Source of the DNA: Chloranthus sessilifolius
Lineage: Eukaryota > Streptophyta > Magnoliopsida > Chloranthales > Chloranthaceae
Length of the DNA: 64,000 nucleotides
Direction: 5' to 3'
Assembly (NCBI GenBank): GCA_021018995.1
Contig: CM037587.1
Location: forward strand, 65,367,604 to 65,431,603
Part shown: positions 22,291-32,219 of the stretch, in pieces
Numbering within the stretch: the stretch's first letter is position 1
Layout of the letters: each line of letters opens with the position of its first letter
Made by a program: the position numbers and the translations under genes
Notes under the pieces: generated by a model
What the model saw: the letters and a program-made list of their open reading frames with translations, nothing else
Told to the model about the DNA's origin: nothing
The model's database searches: none

Positions 22291-23690
22291 AAGAGTTCAG
22301 CTCAGTTGGCTAGTTTAATTTTGGGTATGCACCGATGGAAGTTATTTGAAGATCTGGCACTATATGATGCGAACATCGAGTCACAAGCTACAGGAGCCTT
22401 CTTGGCTAATATCTCAGTGAGACCGGTGATATTTGAGCATATCCATGAACTACAGATGAAAGACCTGGTGCTAACCAAGATTCGTCAAGATGTAACTGAA
22501 GGCATTAGATCTGAGTTTTCGATCAAGGAGGATGGTTCCTTATTGTTCAAGGGTCGCCTCTGTATTCTGGACAATGCCGATTTACGGCGAACAATTCTTG
22601 ATGAATCTCACAAGTCAAGCTATGCCATCCACCCGAGAAGCACGAAGATGTATCAAGATCTGAAAAAGAATTACTGGTGGAGAGGCTTGAAACAAGAGGT
22701 GGCAGAGTACGTGTCGCAGTGTTTGACGTGTCGGCAAGTCAAGATTGATCATAGACACCCTGCGGGATTATTGCAGCCTTTACCTATACCGGAATGGAAG
22801 TGGGAGTCGATCTCTATGGACTTCATCTTTGGGTTACCGCGTACTGCAAAGAAGTACAATGCCATTTGGGTAGTGGTCGATCGATTGACCAGCTCAGCGC
22901 ACTTCTTGCCTTACAACACGATGTACACGGCGGGAAGACTAGTAGAGCTGTATATGAAGGAGATTGTCCGTTTACATGGGATTCCGAGTAGCACTATTTC
23001 GGACCATGACCCATTATATACATCAAAGTTTTGGAAGAAATTTTAAGAAGGAATGGGAACGAGACTAGATTTCAGTACGACATTCCATCCACAAAATGAC
23101 GGACAGACTAAGAGGGTCAATCGGATCATTGAGGACATGCTTAGGGCATGTATGTTAGAATTGCAAGGATCATTGGATCAGCACCTACCGTTGATTGAGT
23201 TTGCATATAACAACAGCTTTCAGACAAGCATTGGGATGGAACCATATGAAGCTCTTTACGGACGGCGATGTAGATTGCCGATCAATTGGGAGAAAACCGG
23301 GGAGAAATTTATTTTGAGACCCGAAATACTTGAAGATAATGCCACCTATGTTCATATGATAAGGGCAAAACTCAAAGCGGCTCAGAGCAGATAGAAAAGC
23401 TACGCCGATATCAAGCAGACGAGTGTAGACTTCAAGGTGGGTGAACATGTGTTCGTGAAAGTGTCACCTATGAAAAGGGTGATGTGATTTGGAAAGAGAG
23501 GGAAGTTAAGTCCCCGCTATCTTGAGCCATTTGAGGTTCTAGGTCGAATAGGGGAAGTTGCTTACCGCATTGGATTGCCACCGTTATTTGATCAAGTACA
23601 CAATGTGTTCCACGTATCTATGCTCAGGAAGTATCTTAATGACCCTGATCACGTATTGAGCGGCAAATCATTTGAGATGCATGAGGATAT
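22291..23690 (+). pseudogene. Tekay-type integrase
   Basis: The zinc-binding HHCC region is intact (H...H with YAIHPRSTKMY, then CLTCRQVK). The DDE core shows SMDFIFGLP (first D) and SDHDPLYTSKFW (second D). The third acidic residue, usually E in GQTERVN, is K here (GQTKRVN). Stops at 23044, 23393 and 23486 look like C-to-T changes in Q or R codons. The C-terminal part keeps LSPRYLEPFEVLGRIGEVAYR and HNVFHVSMLRKY, the GPY/F-like module. The family function is insertion of element DNA into the genome. Confidence 0.92.
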
Positions 23691-23863
23691 GAGCATGATC
23701 GAAGAGCCGACGGAGATTTTGGATCAAAAGGAATAAGTGTTGCGAACAAAAATGATTCTATTAGTGCTTGTTCGATGGAAGTATCATCTGGCCGAAGAAG
23801 CTACGTGGGAATGAGAGGCCGACGTGAAAGAGCAGTATCCGGACTTGTTTGCGACAACTTGAG
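23691..23863 (+). pseudogene. Chromodomain-like C-terminus of integrase
   Basis: After EEPTEILDQKE a stop interrupts, then LVRWKYHLAEEATWE and YPDLF can be read, with a second stop inside. The pattern (W....EEATWE....YP.LF) is the plant chromovirus chromodomain, which guides integration to chromatin marks. It ends with a TGA at 23861-23863. Confidence 0.75.
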
Positions 23864-24102
23864 AGTCGAAAATTGTATCACCGCAAGCATGATTGAGGAT
23901 GTAAACCATTTATTGTAATTCAAAGGAATCAGTTTCAATCCGTATAGTTTCCAAATACAATGTTGAGTACATGGTTAGAACTCTTCATAGCCACAAAATG
24001 GCTGTGAGAACATGTTTCACAAGATCAATGACCAACTGGCCTTGTGTTACAAGAAAAATCAAGGAGACATGAAAAATAACAAAATTCTAAAGAATCTGAT
24101 CA

Positions 24103-24643
24103 AAACCGATTAATCAATTTTCAAATAATGGAAATTTAATGAGGATTCAGGAAATGAAAGAAGTGAAATTTTGATTAATCGATTTGGGTTTCGATTAATC
24201 GATTTTAGTTTTCGATTAATCGATCTGGAGATTCGATTAATCGAGTAACTTAAAAATTTTAGAAAAATTTGAAGATTTTATACGATTTCGATTAATTGAA
24301 GAAGAATTCGATTAATCGATTTGGGATTTTGATTAATCAATTTGGAGGTTCGACTAATCGAGTCACTTGAGAATTTTGGGAAAAATTTGAAGAACTTCAC
24401 GATTTCGATTAATCGAAGTGAAATTCGATTAATCGATTTTTGGATTTCGATTAATCGAAGTGAATTTCGATTAATCGACTGGCTCACGCCAGTGAGCTTG
24501 AAAAGTTAAAATTTTAAATGACCACGATTTCGATTAATCGATTTTGAGCCTCGATTAATCAATTTTGGAAACTGATTAATTGATTTCTCGCGGCTGAACC
24601 TAGTTTTGAAACTCGATTAATCGATTTTAGAAATCGATTAATC
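24103..24643. repeat. Internal TCGATTAATCGA dyad array
   Basis: The same palindrome as in both LTRs, about twenty copies with the same kinds of spacer, placed between the end of pol and the accessory ORF. Ten bases after its end is a TATA-like CTATATATATAAG. Confidence 0.9.
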
Positions 24644-24652
24644 AAAATGAGT

Positions 24653-24892
24653 CTATATATATAAGTCGAATGGGATTTCTCCCCATTTGAAAATTTTGGG
24701 ATTTTTTATTCTTGCGTGCCTTTCCTTTTTCTTCTTTGACCGACTGTGAACTTAGGGTTTTTGGGTGTTTTGGACCGATTTCGGATCAAATCACTTGACA
24801 TTGGATCAAACACCTAAGGTAAAAACCCTAGATTTCATTCTTCTTTCCATTTCAAGCCATAAAACCCCTAGTTTTGCTATTTTATTTCCAAG
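24653..24892 (+). promoter_or_regulatory. Putative promoter and leader of the Tekay accessory ORF
   Basis: CTATATATATAAG at 24653-24665 is a good plant TATA box. A C/T-rich leader of about 200 bp leads to the ATG at 24893. Within it are a donor-like CTAAG|GTAAAAAC (about 24821) and an acceptor-like CCCCTAG (about 24871), so a small 5'-UTR intron is possible. Confidence 0.45.
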
Positions 24893-26191
24893 ATGTCGCC
24901 TAAAACCCGGTTATCTTCAAAGAAGGCAACGTCTAAGCTCCCGGTCCGGCGTAAGAACGCCACACCGCCACCGCCTACCCCATCACCTGTGAGGACCCCA
25001 TCACCGTCGAAATCAGATACCACATCCGGCTCGACGAGCGCGTCTTCGCGCGAGTCTTCACCAATTCCACCACCGCCCGTCAACGTACTCCAACCAAACA
25101 AATGGTGGGCGGCAAAGACCTTCGAAATCGAGTATATTGTTGACGTGGAATTGTTTACTAACCTCGATGTGGCGGGCGAGACCCAATGGGCTCGAAATTA
25201 CCTAGTAAAGGCTGGTCTCGGCAACCTTTTGAAACCAATCCGCGGGTCCTACTACCCTAGATTGGTCTGCCTGTTTTACCAAGGGTTGAAGGAGGGGCCT
25301 ACCGACGACGTTGTCACGACCACCATTGAGGGTCACGACTATACCTTCACTCATCGCCACATTCACGAAGTCTTAGAATGCTATTTGGACTTTATGCCCG
25401 AGATCACCCTCTTCCCACCCTTTGCGGAAGAGGTGAAATTTGAAGAAATTATGACCCGAATGACCAAGGGGAAAAAGGGGTCAGGATCGTCCATTAGGAG
25501 GGGTCGATCTCCCCCATTGCATGTGGATGCTTGATTCCATAATCAAGTGCAACCTCTACCCGATGTGCCACGAGACCGAGCGGGTGGAGTTAGTGCAGCA
25601 GGCACTCTACGCGGCCTTCTATGGCTGTTGGTTTGATGCTACGATGATCATCCTCGAGGAGATGGTCTACATAAAGGGGAAGTTGATGAAGGGCAACTTG
25701 AGGCCCAAAGAAAAGATGTCATATGCTCTCCTCATTTCGAGCATGCTGGAGTGTTACTCAGATGCTCCAGAGTATGCCATCTCGCCACATGAGGAGAGGG
25801 TGACGGACCATGTGAAACATTTCTCCATTGCTTCATGGAGCCGTAGCTACAACTTGCTGAAGCGGACCCTACCAGCTCAGGGCCTACCAGCGGCAGCACC
25901 AGTAGCACCACCACCACTCCTACCACCACATCAGGACCCACCTGTGGGGGAAGCACACCCCATTGAGCCACCAGCTGAGGGGGCACCCTCCCATACCACC
26001 GCCTCGCCTACGACGCCAGCGCAGTTTGCGGCTGCCACACCAACTTCTTCATACCGCCGATGAGCGGCTCCCCCGGCGCCCACTATCGAGGACGTGTTGG
26101 CTCGGATGGAGGCCAACAATGAGAGAATGAACCGACGGATGGACTTTTTAATGTATCACACTCTATGGTGCATCTATTCGTTGGACTACTA
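24893..26191 (+). pseudogene. Accessory ORF with putative plant transposon protein domain
   Basis: Starts MSPKTRLSSKKATSK with a basic, P/S-rich N-terminus (residues 1-65). A folded region follows: KWWAAKTFEIEYIVDVELF, YYPRLVCLFYQGL, YTFTHRHIHEVL, then, after a one-base frameshift at about 25500-25520, MLDSIIKCNLYP, ALYAAFYGCWFDATMIILEEM and MSYALLISSML. This pattern resembles the putative plant transposon protein domain (Pfam PF20167) found in many plant retroelements; function unknown. A P/A-rich linker and a short coiled-coil-like tail (DVLARMEANNERMNRRMDFLM) follow a TGA at 26061 and end at 26191. It is in the sense orientation between pol and the 3' LTR. Confidence 0.7.
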
Positions 26192-26681
26192 GCAGTGCCT
26201 CGCGCAGGAGGAGGCGTGGACTGCCGGTCGGACAGTGTTTCACATGGGTGCCACTTTTTCCGCGAGTACCTCTGCTGCCGATGCATCTGCCTGCCCTCAA
26301 AGAGCTGAAAGCAGCCTTTAAAATGACCCACCACCACTGAGCCGCCATCCGTGAGCAGCCCACCTCACCGTCACAAATCACCAGAGAGGGACGGCCCGGC
26401 GCTGATTTATAGTTTCCTTTTGTGATCATTTTTGCATATTTTGTACTGTTCTGTTACAAATTCTAAATTGTAATTACCGAAAATAGTTGAAGAAACTTGT
26501 ATATTTGAACATTGATAATGGAATACAGATCAGTTTTTTTTTTTTTGGATGTACTTGTATTAGTTTTGTTTTCTCGTACTGTGTGATGTGTAAATTACTT
26601 TCGTGTGTGGGTACGTGACACAGCAGTGTGTGGGGTACCACACCAGCGCACCTTTGGGTTATTTTTGAGGATGAAAATTCC
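26192..26681 (+). other. 3' spacer of the Tekay-type element
   Basis: No coding sequence seen. It contains short AT-rich stretches and a T run (26535-26546) and leads to the polypurine tract. Confidence 0.5.
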
Positions 26682-26695
26682 CAAGGTGGGGAGAA
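26682..26695 (+). promoter_or_regulatory. Polypurine tract of the Tekay-type element
   Basis: AAGGTGGGGAGAA lies directly upstream of the 3' LTR start at 26696, the usual plus-strand primer position. Confidence 0.85.
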
Positions 26696-29173
26696 TGTAA
26701 TATCCTAAAAAATTGAGCGTTTAACTTTAACCTCGAGATTCGTGCTCGATTGGTCATAGGTTTGACCAAGTGATGGTCAAACATTGAATACATGAAGTGA
26801 TGAACTGATGTGATGCAAATGTGACTAAGTGTAGTGAATGGTATTAGTTTAGAGCTACAAACTCCTATCTTTGGTGTGTGCGCTTAACACCGAAATAGGA
26901 AGGAAGATATAAGGGTTTAATAACCCTAAAATTCCTTTTGTTGGTTGTTGAAGAGAGAGTTAAGAAGAGAGAGAGAGAGAGGGAGTAAAGAGGAGTTATG
27001 GAAGCTTGGAGTTAATGCAAATCAAGAGGAGATTAGAGCATTGAATGCTGATTCAACTCTTGAGGAGCCGTTGAAGCGGAAAGATGGAACCCTAGCCATC
27101 AAACCCAACAAATCAATCCTTTGAGGGATCTATTGAGGTATGTTGTATTAAATTTCAATACCTAGAGAATTGATGGTTAAATTCGGTCTAGCATAGTCAA
27201 TATGATAGATTAAAGACTTAGAAAAAGAGGGAAAAATAAAATAAATGAGTTTTAGAAGAACAGCTCGAAAGGAGGCTGAATCTGCCCAAATCGATTAATC
27301 AAAATGGAGATTACAAATTAATCGATTTTGGTCTGGAAGTTGAAAAGTCAAGGATGCCCAATTTCGATTAATCAAATTAGATTTTGATTAATTGAGTTGG
27401 AAGGTCGATTAATCGATTTTAAAATCGACTAATCGACTGGGTATCTCCAGTGGCTGGAGAAACAAGACCTGGGGAAATCGACTAATCGAGTTGGACTTTC
27501 GACCACTCGATTTGAGAATCGACTTTGCTATGCTAGGAATTTCGATTAATCGATTTGGGATCGATTAATCGATTTTCGATTTCGATTAATCAATTTGGAT
27601 TTCGATTAATCGATTTTGAGAATCGATTAATTGACTTTGGCAGTTTTACTTGACTTTCTAGTTTGACTTTGAGATTCATGGAGGGTCTAGGACCTTCTCT
27701 GTTGCATCTTTAATGAAGTGTTACATGTGTTGTAATGTACCATAGGTGGTACGTGTGAAAGCGAGCACAAGGAGCCACGTGGGACCTTGATGCTTGGACC
27801 TTCGGAGACCTGAGGTAGGGAACACCTTGAACATATACTTTAATTACAAGAGCATGTATGTAGTGATATATTTATCAGAATTGAAAATGTTTTAACTATG
27901 AAAGGCTTTGTGAAAATGGATGTGTGTGTGACGCCAAGAATATGATAAAGGCATCTGTGTGATGCGAGTAACTAAGACTAAGAGAACAAATGAAAATGAG
28001 ACATCCCCAGGGGATGAGAAAGTAATAAAGGCATCAGTGTGATGCGAGTAAATTAGACATCCCAGGGATGTATATATGATTGAATAATTATTGTTGAGGC
28101 CTAACTGATATAAGATAGCACACTTACACGGTGAACAACTATATGTAAAGCACATGCTATTTTTATTATTTGAGGTTTGTTTAGAATACCCCACCGACGT
28201 GGCGGCATACCCACGACTGACGCGACAGGATATCCGTGACCAGTACGGCGGCCAATCCGTACACCAGTGCGGAGGTCTATCTGTACACAGTAAGCACATC
28301 CCAGGGATGTTGAGTTGAGATTTAACCTCGCCGCCTATTGAGAAAGGGGCTTGGGTAGTATTCCCAGGGAATACATATAACAACTGTCTATTTAAGTGAC
28401 GATGGTGGGTATTCCATCGGGGCTCGATGCTATATTGCTCGGGAATTACTTAAGTTGAAGATTTAAGTTTTGCTTTAGGCCTGTTCAGTGTCATTCATGA
28501 TAAATCAACAGTAAAGTAAGACATGCAAATTACCAGTAAACTTGAATGCAAATCATCATCTTTTAAACTGTTTTCTAGCAAATGCATAGACACATCATGC
28601 TTAGAATATCATGGAATATATGTGAGATTTTAATTTATATGTTCATTGTGATTGTTCCCTATTGAGCTAGGATGTAGCTCACCCTTTAGACTATATGTCG
28701 CAGGTCCATTGTTAGCAGCAGCTAAGGCTTCGGGAGACGTAGATCCGGGTGATTCGAATTACGTGCCTGGAGACAAGTTGGAGCCTCCTCCCGAGGACTT
28801 CTTCAAGGAGACTCTGCTGTGTACTTTGACAGAGAGTAGTTTTTGAGAATAGATTGTATGGCTTGGTATGTCAAGCCTTGATTTTTGATGAACAATGTAA
28901 TTAAATTGATTATTTCTTTTGGCGAACCATCTGGGGTGATCTGTTTATCACCGATGGTTCGGATCGATTCTCTATTTCATGTAGTGTCATGAAAGTAGAA
29001 CTGTCTTTTGTTTGTGCCAGATGGGCATGTTACTTTTTTGCATTATGCAATTAATTACCTTATTTATTTATCATTGCTTGTTATACCAATGTTTCGTGCA
29101 TAGTTTTGGGGCACGGTCTAGAGGATCGTGCTGATGGCATGGGTTTCGAGGTGCCAAAATTTGGGCTGTCACA
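26696..29173 (+). repeat. 3' LTR of the Tekay-type element (2,478 bp)
   Basis: TGTAATATCC to GGGCTGTCACA, followed by the duplication GCTAC. It aligns throughout with 16274-18803. It keeps a 'gatataaggg' TATA-like site near 26907 and a 'gtggcggcatacccacgac' block at 28190-28290 that are absent or shortened in the 5' LTR. Its dyad array (27290-27640) is shorter than that of the 5' LTR. Confidence 0.95.
27290..27640. repeat. TCGATTAATCGA dyad array in the 3' LTR
   Basis: About fifteen exact or near copies. Compared with the 5' LTR array, a block of some five units is missing, which suggests slippage or unequal recombination after insertion. Confidence 0.88.
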
Positions 29174-30155
29174 GCTACTATGCCATACCCGTGGACCCTC
29201 CGGCGGACATTTGGAATCTTGTTGGCAGCATCGAGGAGTTCACAGCGGCCTTTCTCAACAACGGGCTCCCTATCCATGCTCTCAATGTGCCTGAGGACTA
29301 TCATGTTTGGTACGAGTGCATATCGTACCGATTTTTCTTACCCCGCTTTGTACCCAGTGCCAATTTCCTTGTATTTGGTGGCCCACTCGGTCAAGTAATT
29401 CTTCTCCGCTTGGATTAGTTCCCCTTATATTTTAATTTTGGCCTTTGTGTTTTCTAAGCGGATCTTTATTTTGTTCACAGTTTGCTCCAAGAGATGATTC
29501 GGACGGTGAAGGCGGGACAAGCGTGGCTGATGCGTCAGGGGTAGAGCCCTTCGGTGCTGGCCCTTCTGGTGCAGGTCCCTCGGGCGAGGGCTCCTCTGGT
29601 GTTGGTCCATCTGGTACCTCCCATACCGGTATCCCTGATGGCGATCCGCCCGTTGTTTACGGGACCTTCCGACGCCTGGATGATAGCTTCCTTTCGAGCC
29701 TCTGCGCTGATGTGGATAGACAAGTGTGGCTCTCTACTGAAGTGGCCCGTGTCCCTCCTCCTGAGGTGATCCCAGGGGTAAGTCTTCTGACGACCCATCT
29801 CTTTTTATTTTGGTCTCCTTTTGCACATGTTTTATGATTACCCTGATATCTTATGTCGGATCTTTCTAAACGTAGGACTTTAACTCGACCATGGAGTATG
29901 CGGCGTATCATCGCCACATTGCGGAGCTCGGGGAGGTGGAGACGGTGAGTACCTTACTGCTTTGCTTCATTGTTATTTATCCCTTAACTAATCCTGACTC
30001 TTGATTTTGACCGTGCCTTGCAGCGTGCCCGTGCCAAGGAGTCGCGCCCTTTGCTTAGTAGGATTTCGCAGGCGTGGTCTCGGGTGGGGGACATGTGGAC
30101 TTTCCAGTGCTCCTCTCGTCGTCGGAAGAATTTAAAGGGCGCGAGCAAGGAATAG

Positions 30156-30528
30156 GCTTTAGTTTCTGCCTTTAAAACTCAGTACTCTTGGGATTGGACT
30201 TGGATCTTTTTGTTTAGATAGTTTTTCTTGGGGTGGATGATGTGACACTTTGGATGATATATATTTTTTTGGAAAATATTTTTAGTGCTTTTGTTTTGAT
30301 TTTATGCCATGGTTTCCTTGCCCCGTATCTATTTTTTGCAGGACGTGTCTGCCAAATGCTCTCAGAAAGCGCTTTTTTGGGTCGCATGCCTTAATGTAGG
30401 ATAAATCCTGCGCATAAACAAAGTAATTCCCAAACCGTTAGTGATCAGAAGCGTAGATATAGAAAATAAAAAGGGTGAAAGTCCCCCCAGTTAGGTCCCG
30501 AGATGGCTGGGGACGGGGGATCTTTAGT
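30156..30528 (+). other. Spacer between PMD stop and the DUF7745-like gene
   Basis: Follows the PMD TAG (30153-30155). No coding signal. T-rich stretches with possible polyadenylation-type motifs occur, but I cannot pick a site. Confidence 0.45.
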
Positions 30529-30682
30529 CTGGCGCAACTAATAGTTGCGCAAGGCTAAATCGTAGGGAATTTGTACTGGCGCAACTATTAGTTGCGCCAG
30601 GTAAAAATGGGGACAAAATGCATTGGCGCAACTAATAGTTGCGCCAGGCTTAACCTGGGGAGATATGGGTCTTTATATACCC
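30529..30682 (+). promoter_or_regulatory. Dyad cluster and TATA box of the DUF7745-like gene
   Basis: Three dyads of the Tat-C type at 30529-30555, 30575-30600 (perfect) and 30623-30649 (perfect arms, core TAATA). A TATA box, CTTTATATACC, is at 30671-30681, 22 bp after the last dyad. A leader of about 40-150 bp leads into coding sequence. The dyads are the same motif as in the Tat-C LTRs. Confidence 0.7.
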
Positions 30683-30717
30683 GAGGCAGCCCAAAACTTA
30701 TCCCTTTTTAGTTTGAC

Positions 30718-32219
30718 TTGGCCCCTTTGACCGATTCTTTTTGCTTTTACTTTTCCAAGGCAGGTCCATCACCATACATCGATTTTTATCTTCTTAACTT
30801 ATCTTTGTACGTCTATAGACCCGCTTTGCAACCCTCCCTTACGTGGAGGGCCCGGAGCCAATTTACCCCCTTCCTTGGGCTTGGGGCCCAAATTTCTAAC
30901 AGCTTGGTTTGGGAGCTTGAATGAGAGTGAGCTAGCCAACTTGGAGCGCCTTGGGCTATCTCGCCTTCCTTCCTTTCTTGAGATTCCTCCACGGTGGGAC
31001 CTCCTTTACGCTGCCGCTTCATTTTGGGATGTAAATTTCCATGTATTCCATTTTGGGAAGCGGAAGCTAACCCCAGCCCTTGAGGAGCTATCCAATCTGT
31101 CCGGCCTAAAGTCTCATTGGGGGGCCCACAAGGTGTTCGCTAAAATTCCTCAAAGAACTTTTCGGTGATGAAAGTCTCCAAAAAATGCCGGTTAGGAACA
31201 TTTTTAACACAAAAGCTTTAGCGCTCGGTCTTATCTCAAAAATCCTCTTCTTTATCGGGGGGGAGAGCTTCTCCTTGGCAATTTGTGACATTCTGACCGA
31301 GTTGGAGGTGGGCCGATCTATGATGCATTTGGTGCTTGCCGAGCTATAACGGTGCCTTGATGAGTTTGCTTTGGGCAAGGTGGTGGGCCTTTGAGGGTGT
31401 CCTTTACTACTTTAGGTTTGGTTGTGCTAGCATCTCGCTATCTTGGGGCCCATGCCCTGTTTTTATATTGCTCGAGGTGAAGCAGCTCAATGCTTTTTAG
31501 GTAGGTGTCACTTGCTTTCGCAGGGTGACTTGTCAGTTTTGAAGCTTTGGTTGATCGATGCCGAGCTAACATGGAGGCTTCCTTGGTTGGACCGGACCTT
31601 CCCAGTAGTTTGCTCTAGAGACCATGAGGGCATCACCCTCTTAGGATTGACTGGCAGCACCTTCTACTTCCCATTCCGGGTGTTGCGTCAATTTGGTTGC
31701 TCTCAGCAGGTGCCTTGCGAGGCCAAACCCCCTTTATGTGACTTGATCTTTTATAGGGGGGCCTCTAAAGACATAGATCAGATTTCTGCTCTTTGGGAGA
31801 TGCGTCAGTCGACACTAATGTGTGATATGGAGCAGGGAGATTCGATTCAGTCTTCTCTTGAGTACGAGGCCTGGCTATTGACCGAGCAGCCTGTTGCTGA
31901 TGGTCCAAATTCAGCAGAGATCATTGACACTGGAGGCCCCTGGCCAAAGAAGGAGACGGTACTTCGAGCCCGTATCGAGCTACTAGTGGACGAGAAGAGG
32001 GTCTTGCAAGAACTTTTATCACAAGAAAAAGTCAGAGCAGAAATAGCAGAGCGCGAGGTCCTTCGTTTGAGAGGGTCCTTGAGTGTCGCCTTTGGAGCCG
32101 CCGATTCGTCTCGGAAGAGGTATAAGAGCTTGCATGGACGCTGGTTGACCGAGCGGAATGTCCGGGAAGATGACCTTCGTGCTGAGATTAACGCATTGAA
32201 GTGCAAGTTGGGCCTCTAA
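30718..32219 (+). pseudogene. DUF7745-like accessory gene of Tat-C with C-terminal coiled coil (degenerate)
   Basis: Broken frames on the plus strand. An N-terminal part from about 30718 shifts near 30900 into ESELANLERLGLSRLP, then WDLLYAAASFWDVNFHVFHFGKRKLTPALEEL. The FWD...VF.FG...LTP.LEEL pattern is typical of the plant DUF7745 proteins common in large retroelements. Shifts and stops occupy 31168-31440. The last 258 codons (31443-32219) are open: MPCFYIARGEAAQC, LTWRLPWLDRTFP and a heptad-rich helix (LRARIELLVDEKRVLQELL and on, about residues 175-215). Function unknown. It is convergent with integrase. Confidence 0.65.

Larger units (their letters stand above)
16274..29173 (+). mobile_element. 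Tekay/Del-type chromovirus with an accessory ORF (12.9 kb)
   Basis: Two LTRs (16274-18803 and 26696-29173) start TGTAATATCC and end GGGCTGTCACA, flanked by the exact duplication GCTAC (16269-16273 and 29174-29178). Inside, in order: initiator-Met PBS, gag with two zinc knuckles, a likely spliced intron, protease, RT, RNase H, integrase, a C-terminal chromodomain-like segment, a dyad array, an accessory ORF and a polypurine tract. Size, LTR length and chromodomain fit the Tekay/Del lineage. Several stops and lost catalytic residues make it inactive. The LTRs differ at many positions, so it is not recent. Confidence 0.93.
14817..30155 (+). pseudogene. PMD (plant mobile domain, MAIN/MAIL-like) accessory gene of Tat-C, split by the Tekay-type element
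   Basis: Seven exons can be followed: 14817-15014, 15095-15775, 15863-16027, 16120-16273 plus 29179-29394 (one exon, split by the insertion), 29481-29777, 29876-29944 and 30024-30155. All introns are GT-AG, about 80-100 bp, and all are phase 0. The product would be about 638 codons. Exons 2-4 show plant mobile domain character (segments DWAMITGIRVGG, WLMYNLARVTTGDF and FWAALEVWGYHHFLPGRPLL). The C-terminal part is P/G/S-rich and ends basic (SSRRRKNLKGASKE). PMD proteins act in nuclear silencing and meristem maintenance in plants, and PMD copies are also known in transposable elements. Exon 4 has two single-base deletions and an in-frame TAG (about 16257) as well as the 12.9-kb insertion. The gene is antisense to gag-pol. 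Confidence 0.8.
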
